Source: Cytobacillus firmus DS1
GTDB taxonomy: Bacteria; Bacillota; Bacilli; Bacillales; Cytobacillaceae
DNA: 64,000 nucleotides
Assembly (NCBI RefSeq): GCF_000565285.1
Contig: NZ_APVL01000003.1
Span: 279,980 to 343,979, forward strand
Direction of reading: 5' to 3'
A program made the translations under genes and the position numbers. The stretch's first letter is position 1. Each line of letters begins with the position of its first letter. The notes below the pieces were generated by a model that searched no databases, was not told where the DNA came from, and worked only from the letters and a program-made list of their open reading frames with translations. Below are positions 8,385 through 16,082 of the stretch, in pieces.

Positions 8385-8738
8385 ATGAACTTTTTAGAAA
8401 AAATAACCGGCAGCGATATGACTAAAGCAATGAAAGATTTTGAAGCGCGGGCAAAAGTCTTGCCGGCTGAATATCAAACTGCCTGGCAAGAAATTAAAAA
8501 TAATCTCTGGATTCATGGAGATTTCACCGGCCGTAATCTGATGCCCATCCTTGACAGTACTCTTGAACTGCTTGAAGTTACATCAGCAGACGGCCAGAGC
8601 ATCGAAGAAGTACTGGGAGATGATATCAGCGGCTTCTGTGCAGCGCTTGTTGGTGACGAAGGCGCAAAATCCTATAGAGATAAATGGCGTGACCAGCTCA
8701 ACAAGAACGTCGCAAGAAAATTAGGAGGACTGAAATGA
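8385..8738 (+). CDS. DUF1048 family protein, second copy
   Basis: A 117-residue paralogue of its neighbours. The N-terminus MNFLEKITGSDMTKAMKDFEARAKVLP aligns with copy 1 (MSIFEKIFGDFSEKKAWREMENRAKSLP), and the core is EVTSADGQSIEEVLGDDISGFCAALVGDEG. AAAGGAG precedes the ATG. The stop overlaps the start of the third copy. The most diverged of the three: the alanine pair of copies 1 and 3 is replaced by Thr-Ser. Confidence 0.85.
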   Translation: MNFLEKITGSDMTKAMKDFEARAKVLPAEYQTAWQEIKNNLWIHGDFTGRNLMPILDSTLELLEVTSADGQSIEEVLGDDISGFCAALVGDEGAKSYRDKWRDQLNKNVARKLGGLK

Positions 8739-9067
8739 GCATCAAAAAAATCATCGAAGGCAAAAAAGAATGGAGAGCCCATGTTTCACGTGTCAAAGCG
8801 CTTCCACAAGATTACCAAATTGTCTATAAAGAGATCCAAAAATATCTCTTCAAAGTCGGTCCTGTTGAGCTAAACAATGGTATCGGACTGCTTTCTGATA
8901 TTCTCAGCTTCTTTGAAGAAGGGGCAGCAGCCGGGAAAGGTGTGCTTGAAGTGACAGGAACAGACGTTGCTGCTTTCTGTGATGCACTTATTGAAGATTC
9001 AAAAACTTATGCTGATCTCTATCAAGAATCGGTCAATCAAAAAGTCGATAAGGCTATGAAAAAATAG
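8735..9067 (+). CDS. DUF1048 family protein, third copy
   Basis: A 110-residue paralogue with a TTAGGAGG ribosome site inside the end of the preceding gene and an ATGA overlap. The core FFEEGAAAGKGVLEVTGTDVAAFCDALIEDSKTYADLY is the closest of the three to the DUF1048 consensus. A decayed fourth copy follows directly at 9110-9271. Confidence 0.85.
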   Translation: MSIKKIIEGKKEWRAHVSRVKALPQDYQIVYKEIQKYLFKVGPVELNNGIGLLSDILSFFEEGAAAGKGVLEVTGTDVAAFCDALIEDSKTYADLYQESVNQKVDKAMKK

Positions 9068-9109
9068 AAGGAATTATTATCTCGTACCTTCCTCCATTAA
9101 ACTGCTCGA

Positions 9110-9271
9110 GGGCATGAATAAATTGAGTTGTTCGAAGCCGGTGCGGCAGAAGACAGACGGACTCTTTGTCAGCGAACTAGCAGCAAGTGCTAAAATTCAT
9201 GTCGACAAGTATCGTGAAGTTTTGAATCAGGTCGATTTGGAAACAAGTAAATTCAATAGTCCGACTGGATA
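9110..9271 (+). pseudogene. Decayed fourth DUF1048 copy
   Basis: Translation gives ELFEAGAAED in one frame, then SELAASAKIHVDKYREVLNQ in another. These match consecutive parts of the intact copies (DLLEEAAADG; DDLAIDAKSWVDKQRQRLND and EDSKTYADLYQESVNQ). The N-terminal half is missing and a frameshift separates the blocks. This is a remnant of further tandem duplication between the DUF1048 operon and the ABC genes. Confidence 0.65.
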
Positions 9272-9289
9272 GCTGGTTACAAATCTGGA

Positions 9290-9345
9290 TTGCCACCTTC
9301 ACTATTCAGTTATATTTTTACCCTGGTAGTAAGTAATACAGATTA
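9290..9345 (+). promoter_or_regulatory. Probable promoter and shared operator-like sequence of the ABC exporter genes
   Basis: TTGCCA (9290-9295), 17 bp, then TATTTT (9313-9318). Downstream, TGGTAGTAAGTAATACAGATTATCAG (9324-9349) resembles TAGTAATAAGTAACACAGAATACCTG at 7617-7642, which lies at the same place relative to the padR promoter. This suggests PadR controls both transcripts. Confidence 0.45.
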
Positions 9346-9411
9346 TCAGTCAGACTAAGTAGCCAGCATTTTAGGCAATCAAGCTCCATCATTTATAAGG
9401 AGGAAAAAAGT

Positions 9412-10173
9412 ATGAGTAATGCAGCGATTTCTGTAAAAGGGTTGAAAAAATCCTTTAACGACAAGGAAGTCTTAAAGGGGATGAATTTTGAGGTGCGGCG
9501 TGGCGAAATTTTCGCATTGCTGGGCTCAAATGGAGCAGGCAAGACAACGACGGTCAACATCCTCTCGACGCTGATGAAGCCCGATGGCGGCGAAGCAGCT
9601 ATTTGCGGCTTTGACTCCCAGCGTCAACCGGATCATGTTCGCCAGAGTATCAGCCTGACAGGACAATTTGCAGCTTTAGACGGCATGCTCACAGGAAGAG
9701 AAAATCTGATGATGATCGCCAAGCTTCGCGGAGTTTCCAATCCCGCTCAAGTCGCCGACAATCTGCTTGCAAAATTCAGCCTTACCGATGCGGCCAACCG
9801 CCGGGCGGACCAATATTCCGGCGGGATGAAGCGCCGGATTGACATTGCCATGAGTCTCATCGGGACGCCAGCCGTCATTTTTCTCGACGAACCGACGACA
9901 GGGCTTGACCCCGAAGCGCGGATTGAAGTCTGGAATACCGTCAAGGAGCTTGCTGGCAGCGGCACGACCATCCTGCTGACGACCCAGTACCTGGAGGAAG
10001 CCGAACAACTGGCGGACCGTATCGCCATCCTGCATGGCGGAAAAATCATCAAGACTGGTACCCTTTCCGAACTTAAAGAGATGTTCCCGCCAGCGAAAGT
10101 GGAGTATATCGAGAAGCAGCCGACCTTGGAGGAAATTTTCCTCGCGATCATCGGCAAAAAGGAGGAGAAATAA
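9412..10173 (+). CDS. ABC exporter ATP-binding protein, DrrA-like
   Basis: A 253-residue ABC ATPase. Walker A is GSNGAGKTTT (about residues 38-47), the signature motif QYSGGMKRR, Walker B AVIFLDEPTTGLD, and the switch region LLTTQYLEEAEQLADRI has Gln where most ABC proteins have His, as in daunorubicin-type DrrA subunits. Powers export by the permease encoded immediately downstream. It lacks much of the C-terminal extension seen in longer DrrA proteins. AAGGAGG ribosome site. The higher GC and codon use here differ from the AT-rich DinB genes nearby. Confidence 0.9.
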   Translation: MSNAAISVKGLKKSFNDKEVLKGMNFEVRRGEIFALLGSNGAGKTTTVNILSTLMKPDGGEAAICGFDSQRQPDHVRQSISLTGQFAALDGMLTGRENLMMIAKLRGVSNPAQVADNLLAKFSLTDAANRRADQYSGGMKRRIDIAMSLIGTPAVIFLDEPTTGLDPEARIEVWNTVKELAGSGTTILLTTQYLEEAEQLADRIAILHGGKIIKTGTLSELKEMFPPAKVEYIEKQPTLEEIFLAIIGKKEEK

Positions 10174-10923
10174 ATGAAAAGCAAAACAGGGGTATTACTT
10201 GGACGCTTACTGCGCAACATCATGCGCAGCCCGGATACGATTATCACGGTGGCGATTACGCCGATTATGATGATGCTGCTGTTTGTTTATGTATTTGGCG
10301 GCTCCATAGAAACGGGCACGGACAACTACGTCAACTATTTATTGCCGGGAATCTTGCTGATGGCTATTGCATCCGGCGTCGCTTACACTACATTGCGGCT
10401 GTTTAACGATGTAAAGAGCGGGCTGATGGCTCGTTTCATTACCATGCCGATCAAGCGCTCGTCGGTATTGTGGGCTCACGTGTTGACTTCGCTTGTTTCC
10501 AATGCGCTTACTGTCGTGGTGGTTATCCTTGTTGCCCTCCTGATGGGCTTCCGTTCTGGCGCTGATATCCTGGATTGGCTTGCCGTAGCCGGGATACTCG
10601 GGCTGTTTACGCTGGCACTGACATGGATTGCGGTCATTCCTGGATTGACTGCGAAATCTATGGAAGGGGCGACAGCCTACTCGTATCCGCTGATTTTCCT
10701 GCCGTTTATCAGTTCGGCCTTTGTCCCTACCGAAACCATGCCCAAAATGGTACGTGCGTTTGCCGAGAACCAGCCCGTGACTTCAATCGTGAATGCGATT
10801 CGCACCCTCTTGTATGAAGGGTCTGTTGGCAACGATATCTGGATCGCGCTTTCCTGGTGCATGGGCATCATGGTCATCGCTTTCTTCTTCGCCACTAAAG
10901 CATTTAAACGCCAGTTAGGGTAA
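10174..10923 (+). CDS. ABC-2 type exporter permease, DrrB-like
   Basis: A 249-residue membrane protein with six predicted transmembrane helices. The first half has PDTIITVAITPIMMMLLFVYVFGG, the region typical of ABC-2/DrrB permeases, followed by the TDNYVNYLLPGI motif. FLPFISSAFVPTETMPKMVRAFAENQPVTSIVNAIR near the C-terminus is the conserved ABC-2 signature. It starts directly after the ATPase stop (TAA-ATG). The pair forms a drug or lipid exporter; the substrate is not predictable. PadR linkage suggests induction by a toxic compound. Confidence 0.9.
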   Translation: MKSKTGVLLGRLLRNIMRSPDTIITVAITPIMMMLLFVYVFGGSIETGTDNYVNYLLPGILLMAIASGVAYTTLRLFNDVKSGLMARFITMPIKRSSVLWAHVLTSLVSNALTVVVVILVALLMGFRSGADILDWLAVAGILGLFTLALTWIAVIPGLTAKSMEGATAYSYPLIFLPFISSAFVPTETMPKMVRAFAENQPVTSIVNAIRTLLYEGSVGNDIWIALSWCMGIMVIAFFFATKAFKRQLG

Positions 10924-11104
10924 GTACACCATTATGGGATTAGCCATATCGTCTTGGTGAGTAAAATGATCAGTAAGAGAAAAAAAGGATCTCTACAACT
11001 TCACCTGATTGAGGGGTGCCATTTTCTATTGCATAGTATCTTTGTAATGTTCATTAAATTGATATACTATTTAAAAAAGAATAATACGAGGAGTTGAATA
11101 ATGA

Positions 11105-11569
11105 ATGATTGATGCTAAGACCATATTATTAGATCAACTTCTAGCTAATGCTAATGATCGTAGTTGGTATATATCATTCTATGAATCAGTTGATGGACTA
11201 TCTGAAGCAGAAGCATTTTGGAAACCTGATGATTCAAGTCATAGTATTGCAGAAATTGTCCAACATCTAATTTTTTGGAATGAAACTTGGCAATTCCGGT
11301 ACAAGGAAAATCAAGTTAATGCCGTTTCACGAACGACTAATAACGCTGATACTTTTCTTGTTAGAGATGAGGATACTTTCTTTCAATTAAAAGAAAAGTT
11401 GTTAAAAATACTACTTCAATGGCAAGAACTTATCGAGGAAGAGCAACTTTTAGCTGTTGTAAATGGATATCCTGTGAAGGCTAAATGGTGGGCAATAATA
11501 TCTAATGCCGCAACTCATAATGCATACCATATTGGACAACTAGCATATATTCGTAAAATGAAAAAATAG
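11105..11569 (+). CDS. DinB family protein
   Basis: A 154-residue four-helix DinB-superfamily protein. His ligands lie in SIAEIVQHLIFWNETW and in NAATHNAYHIGQLAYIRK (H-x3-H). Unlike the gene at 5899 it has the classical DinB ending, AYHIGQ. Function unknown; the family holds metal-dependent transferases. An earlier ATG at 11101 is followed by a stop two codons later, so the ATG at 11105 with GAGGAG upstream is the start. The gene is AT-rich and begins the low-GC stretch that runs to rlmH. Confidence 0.85.
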   Translation: MIDAKTILLDQLLANANDRSWYISFYESVDGLSEAEAFWKPDDSSHSIAEIVQHLIFWNETWQFRYKENQVNAVSRTTNNADTFLVRDEDTFFQLKEKLLKILLQWQELIEEEQLLAVVNGYPVKAKWWAIISNAATHNAYHIGQLAYIRKMKK

Positions 11570-11845
11570 AAATTTTTCTGTTAAGCCGTTGGAAGCACAC
11601 AGGGGCATTTTTATTACGCATTTTATGTCTACTATGCAACAAATATCTCGTTATGTAAGAGGTAAAGAAAGGCGAAAAATTCATTTCATATCTCTCGACT
11701 GTAGCTTCACTACGATTTTTGGGGAGCTATCTCCCCCATAGCTAAACTCTATTACAATTTGGTATATTTCCCTCTCTCCATGAACCAGTTATTACTCCTT
11801 CTAACAGCCCACCAGATAGATTTTTGTATTGCCGTCTTAGAAATA

Positions 11846-11899
11846 AGGGCCAGACCCTCGGCCCTTTAAAGCGGTAGTATAGTTGGGGACAGGCACCTG
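11846..11899. repeat. Short palindromic repeat, family R1 copy d
   Basis: GGGCCAGACCC arm, core GGCCCTTTAAAGCGGTAGTAT, closing arm GGGGACAGGCACC. It sits in the 500-bp gap 11570-12071, where I see no gene; otherwise the gap holds only a short GGGAGCTATCTCCC dyad near 11720. Confidence 0.75.
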
Positions 11900-12043
11900 T
11901 AATTACACGTAGAGGTAATGGCAGAAGCATATGAAAGAAATTATGAGACTTTAATAGACTCTTTTGCTTCCTGGCGAACCGTCTTGCAATAGTTCTAGCT
12001 GTCCCGATTCCTTTACGGTAATCCGTACCTTATCTAAAAGTGA

Positions 12044-12068
12044 AGAAATTAAAAAGGGGTTATACTCC
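12044..12068 (-). terminator. Terminator of the coiled-coil protein gene
   Basis: On the minus strand AAGGGG-AGTATAA-CCCCTT is followed by a T-rich run, directly after the stop codon at 12072. Confidence 0.7.
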
Positions 12069-12071
12069 CCT

Positions 12072-13034
12072 TCACTGACTATCGACCATTTGTGCTATCT
12101 TTATAGTCTGCAGCTCTTTTTGAACAATGCTTATTGAGGTAATACTACTTTTGGATCGTTGAGCTAATTCATTAGGCAGCTTTTGAATCTTCTCTATAGA
12201 AGCAGCTAAATCTTTTTCTAAACTTTTTTTTATATCTGCACCAATTTCAGAACCGCCTTCATCTTCTTTCCAAAACTGAATTGCATTTAGCGTATTTTCC
12301 CCCATTTCCTGTATTGAAATAAATAGGGATCTAGTTTTATTTACTGTAATTAAAACACTAGAAGATAGTTCAAGAACTTTATGAGCTTCTATTGTAGTAT
12401 TTCTTAAATCTTCAATTTGATATATCAAGTTTGAATTTAACTCTTGTTCAATTTGCAATAATTGTTCAATGTCTTTTTCCTTTTGATATTCTTCGTATAA
12501 TAAACTTAACTTTTGATGAGAATCACTCATCTCTTGCTGAATATCTGTTAAGTTCTCCAAACGAAATAATATGCCATCAATTTCACCAAGTTGAATCTGT
12601 GCAAAAGCTAAATTAGTACTTATGTTACTTACAATTGGAAGATCAACAAAAGTGTTGACCCCTTTAACGACGGTAATGGCTGTTCCAAATTTGCCTATTG
12701 CATCCCTTATAGGAGCTAAATTTTTATTTAGCCACTCAACATTTTTAACTAATAAATTTATATCCTGATTGTATTTATCTAGATCGCTAATTATTTTAGG
12801 TAATTCTGTTTCTATTACTTTTAACGAATTATTTTTAGCTTCATTTACTTGGTTCTTCATAGTATTTAGTTCTGTTGGGTCACCTTCACCCACACTATTG
12901 CTGACAGCCATTTTACTAGCTGTATATCCGATTGAACCTGAAATTACTATTGACGAAATAATTGTAATAGGAAACAAATATCTTTGGTATACCTGTTTCT
13001 GGTTAGATACAGCCCTCGTCCTCTCCTCTTCCAT
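12072..13034 (-). CDS. Hypothetical membrane-anchored coiled-coil protein
   Basis: A 320-residue protein I cannot assign. A short basic cytoplasmic N-terminus is followed by one transmembrane helix (about residues 20-42, YLFPITIISSIVISGSIGY), then about 275 residues of helix-rich, heptad-like sequence with many Glu, Leu, Ile and Asn. A short hydrophobic section (IGKFGTAITVVKGVNTFVDLP, near 115-135) interrupts the helices. The layout resembles extracytoplasmic coiled-coil sensors or DUF948-type proteins, but no motif fixes this. AGGAGGGG precedes the ATG by 9 nt. Orphan, AT-rich, within the region bounded on the right by rlmH 3'-end copies, so it may be horizontally acquired. Confidence 0.65.
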   Translation of the reverse strand: MEEERTRAVSNQKQVYQRYLFPITIISSIVISGSIGYTASKMAVSNSVGEGDPTELNTMKNQVNEAKNNSLKVIETELPKIISDLDKYNQDINLLVKNVEWLNKNLAPIRDAIGKFGTAITVVKGVNTFVDLPIVSNISTNLAFAQIQLGEIDGILFRLENLTDIQQEMSDSHQKLSLLYEEYQKEKDIEQLLQIEQELNSNLIYQIEDLRNTTIEAHKVLELSSSVLITVNKTRSLFISIQEMGENTLNAIQFWKEDEGGSEIGADIKKSLEKDLAASIEKIQKLPNELAQRSKSSITSISIVQKELQTIKIAQMVDSQ

Positions 13035-13134
13035 TTGCAGATTCCCCTCCTAAATTACGGTACTTCCTTCATTTGGATTCCGTTATATTTTATTTAATAC
13101 TTTGTAAAATATTTTATTTATTTTTTTATTCACT

Positions 13135-13307
13135 ATTTCTACTTTCTGGTTTACCGTTACTTATGGTACGGTTTCCCCTCCAATTAATCTGAAAAGCCCT
13201 ATTAACCTACTCCAATAATATCAGCTTCATCAACTATGCGGAAACGTCATCTTCGAAAACGACAGCTTCTCGTCCGCCCGCTGCAAAACCTCCTGGCTCA
13301 ATCCCAT
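13135..13307 (-). pseudogene. Duplicated, decayed 3' end of rlmH
   Basis: Read on the minus strand this encodes [21 protein letters not shown], then (after a one-base loss and stops) LMKLILLE and N-R-A-F-Q-I-N, and ends at a EPYHK-stop-like site. It tracks the last 50 or so codons of the intact rlmH at 16662-17141. Similarity continues about 25 bp past the stop (GGTAAA-CAGA-AGT-GAA). It is non-functional and in the same orientation as rlmH. Its right border is sharp at about 13307. Confidence 0.8.
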
Positions 13308-13520
13308 TAACAAGAGCCTGACCTAATTCAATGAGTTCTTTTAATTTTGAATTCGGTATAGGAAGTGAGACCATAGGTAAAGAAGGCTGTCCGGCTTTTA
13401 GCGTCTCCAATTACGACATCCCGCTCCGAAGCAAGGAGAATTCGGCATGTCATCATAGACTCTATATTCCCTAACAAAACAAAAGGTGAGCCAACATCTA
13501 CTGTAGCCCACCTGTGAATT
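13308..13520 (-). pseudogene. Possible remnant of an unidentified coding sequence
   Basis: On the minus strand a stretch reads ESMMTCRILLASERDVVIGD in one frame and continues as SLPMVSLPIPNSKLKELIEL in the next, ending at the junction with the rlmH fragment. The protein-like composition and the frame change suggest a decayed gene. I do not recognise the family. The rest of the gap 13035-13890 holds the rlmH fragment, R1 copy e and no other gene. Confidence 0.3.
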
Positions 13521-13700
13521 CCTTTATAAAATTAGATAGATTTAATTCCTTAAAACCTATACCTATTATTTCATTAATTTTTGGTAGCTGGTTAAAAGTG
13601 CTTTCATTACTATACTGAAAAGGGGTTCAGTCCCAGTTGACATCAAGTGCAATTGATTCATAAGTATCCCTTGGATCACCTCATTGTTTTTTCACAAAAA

Positions 13701-13753
13701 GGGGGCCAGACCCTCAGCCCTTTAATGCGGTAGTATAGTTGGGGTCAGGCCCT
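13701..13753. repeat. Short palindromic repeat, family R1 copy e
   Basis: GGGGGCCAGACCC arm, core CAGCCCTTTAATGCGGTAGTA, closing arm GGGGTCAGGCCC. Nearly identical to copy d. Located 3' of the PAS histidine kinase. Confidence 0.75.
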
Positions 13754-13890
13754 GTTAACTCCTTAATTAATTACTGATATGATAGTCGAATGCGCATAAA
13801 GGAAAGCAGAAGCGCTATTACATAAAATGTACATAAAAAAGGTCGTATACTTATAGTATTGTTCTTGTTAACAGTTATCACTGCAAAGTC

Positions 13891-15558
13891 TTAAGACAGA
13901 TTATCCTTTTCAAAAGGATGATCAACAGGCAAGCACAATTCAACTGTAGTACCTTTGTTTAACTGACTAGAAATTCTCATAGTACCCCCATGATTTTCAA
14001 TTATTCTAAAACAAATCATTAAACCTAATCCGGTACCATCTTCCTTAGTTGTATAAAAAGGTTCTCCTAGTTTAGTAATTTGTGCATTTTCTATTCCGAC
14101 ACCTTGATCAATTATAAGAATACTTACCATCTTTTCATTGATTCCCTTAACCTTTACAGTAATTTCTCCGCCATTTGGCATAGCTTCAATTGCATTTTTA
14201 AGAAGATTGATAGCAACTTGCTTTAACTGATTTTGTTCACATTTTATAAATGGAAGATTTAATTCAAACTCTGAAATAATTTGTATTTTTTTTATTATGG
14301 CCTGGGGTTCCAGCAATGAAATGATACTTTTTAGTATCTGATTAATATCTTGATATTCGTACTTTATCACTTGTGGCTTTGAAAGAATTAGAAATTCACT
14401 AACTATTAGGTTAATACGATCTAATTCAGATAACATAATATCCACATAGGTTTTGGAAATATCAGGTTTTAGTAATTGAACAAAACCTTTTAGAGTGGTT
14501 AATGGATTTCGAATCTCATGAGCAACTCCTGCAGCTAATTGACCTACAGCTGATAGCTTATCGGACCTTCTTATCATTTCCTCTGCTAATTTAGATTCTG
14601 TGATATCTTTAGCAATTTCATATATACCAATAAATTCATTATCAGTGATTATAGGTATCATTTTTAGACTAATTGCCCTTTTTTTACCATCCTTATGAAT
14701 CATTGATAAAGTAAATTCCTGACGCTGTCCGTCACTAACATACTTATAATGCTCCATGTGCTTTTCTAGGTCTTCAGGAACAATGATTTCATCCCACTCT
14801 TTTTTTTGGAGCTCTTCAATAGTATAACCTAGTAGTTTTCCTGCAGCATTGTTTGCCTCTATTAATTTCCCATTTAAATTGAATGTAAAGATGGCATCGG
14901 TATTGTTTACAAATAATGACTTAAATCGTTGTTCAGTTTCTTCTAGACGTTTTACTAATAGTTTACGATTCTTTTCTTGGCTATGATTAAGTAATTCCTC
15001 TACTTTTTTTCTTTGATTAATATCAATATCAATTCCATTTAACTTTATAAGATTTCTGCTCGAGTCAAAAATAGGTTTAACGCGTTTTTGAATCCACTTT
15101 AACTCACCATTTGGCAGTAGAATTCGGTACTCGCCTATTGCATCTTTTCCTTTTTTCAACTCATGCTCAAATTTACTTACAATATCAATATCTTCTTTGT
15201 AGACGACCTCTTTCCATAACTGTAAATTATTTTTAAATTCATCAGACGAATACCCATATAAATCACTAACTTTGGATGAAATCATTAATTTTTTGGAACG
15301 GAGATCAAATGAATAGATTACAGCATCTACACTGTTGAAAAGTTCGTTTAATTCCTCATCTTTTTTCTTTATTTCTTTAGCGTAATATTTAGCTTTATCA
15401 AACTGTAATCCACTCCACCATACTGGGTAAATAAAAATGGCATTTAAGATCCATTCGGTTAACGGAATATACCCTAGAGATAAATATGTAAATATTTTAA
15501 ATATAGCTCCGGAAAACAACAAAATGCCCAGTGCCCATATTCTTCCTGTATACTTCAC
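13891..15558 (-). CDS. PAS-domain sensor histidine kinase (sporulation-kinase-like)
   Basis: About 555 residues: two short N-terminal membrane segments (about 10-50), PAS/PAC 1 (about 70-185), a linker helix, PAS/PAC 2 (about 205-325; LFVNNTDAIFTFNLNGKL), HisKA with AAGVAHEIRNPLTTLKGF (acceptor His about 347) and HATPase_c with N-box NLLKNAIEAMPNGG, G1 DQGVGIE and G2 GTGLGLMICFRI. No response regulator is adjacent. The H-box is close to that of the kinase at 313-1521, so both may feed the same phosphorelay (inference). GGAGG fits a GTG start at 15558 rather than the TTG at 15564. Strongly AT-rich; lies between two rlmH-end copies, so it looks acquired. Confidence 0.85.
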   Translation of the reverse strand: MKYTGRIWALGILLFSGAIFKIFTYLSLGYIPLTEWILNAIFIYPVWWSGLQFDKAKYYAKEIKKKDEELNELFNSVDAVIYSFDLRSKKLMISSKVSDLYGYSSDEFKNNLQLWKEVVYKEDIDIVSKFEHELKKGKDAIGEYRILLPNGELKWIQKRVKPIFDSSRNLIKLNGIDIDINQRKKVEELLNHSQEKNRKLLVKRLEETEQRFKSLFVNNTDAIFTFNLNGKLIEANNAAGKLLGYTIEELQKKEWDEIIVPEDLEKHMEHYKYVSDGQRQEFTLSMIHKDGKKRAISLKMIPIITDNEFIGIYEIAKDITESKLAEEMIRRSDKLSAVGQLAAGVAHEIRNPLTTLKGFVQLLKPDISKTYVDIMLSELDRINLIVSEFLILSKPQVIKYEYQDINQILKSIISLLEPQAIIKKIQIISEFELNLPFIKCEQNQLKQVAINLLKNAIEAMPNGGEITVKVKGINEKMVSILIIDQGVGIENAQITKLGEPFYTTKEDGTGLGLMICFRIIENHGGTMRISSQLNKGTTVELCLPVDHPFEKDNLS

Positions 15559-15763
15559 ATTCAATCCTCCATTAATTTTAAGAAAAATCTATATCAAATT
15601 AAATGTTAAAAACACCTTATCAAAATATTTAATTTTTCAACTTACATATTTTTTTCGCACAAATTTTTATAATTTTTCAATCATGAATATAGTACCATAT
15701 TCCTACTTATATATCTTTTAGAAAAAAAACAAAAGTAGCCATTTAAATATTCTGATATGACAA

Positions 15764-15790
15764 AAAAGAGGAGTGCCTCCTCTTTTTGTA
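15764..15790. terminator. Orphan terminator hairpin
   Basis: AAAAGAGGAG-TGC-CTCCTCTTTTT. No gene ends at it, so it may be left from a deleted gene in the interval 15565-16082, where I see no other coding sequence. Confidence 0.55.
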
Positions 15791-15957
15791 TTTTCTTGAC
15801 CACTTCGTATTCATTTTTCAGCTAATTAATATCACTCTTTAGTTTATGTTACTTTCTTATTAATGGTTAGGACATACTTGGATTTGATCAATAAGCCACT
15901 CGGATAGACTAGTGTTAACTTAAAGTGATAGTCTTTCTCCGCATTATTTTTAATGGA

Positions 15958-15988
15958 TTTTACAGTTACTTATGATACGGTTCATCCA
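15958..15988 (-). repeat. Short copy of the rlmH 3' terminus (att-like)
   Basis: The minus strand reads GAACCGTATCATAAGTAA, encoding EPYHK-stop, as at the end of rlmH (GAACCGTATCACAAATAG) and of the fragment at 13135-13307. Same orientation in all three. It corresponds in position to the 3'-terminal rlmH sequence used as the SCC attachment site in staphylococci. Confidence 0.65.
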
Positions 15989-16082
15989 AATTCATTGGTA
16001 ATATATATGAACATACTTAAAATTCCATTATTATGTATAATAATACTATGAAAAATAAGTTATCTGCTTTGGAGATAGTATT

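Noticed and set aside
8782..8797. parS-like TGTTTCACGTGTCAAA in the third DUF1048 gene
   Set aside because: About three mismatches in the right half; expected by chance around a CACGTG core.
11101..11112. Earlier ATG as start of the second DinB gene
   Set aside because: It meets a stop after three codons in its frame.
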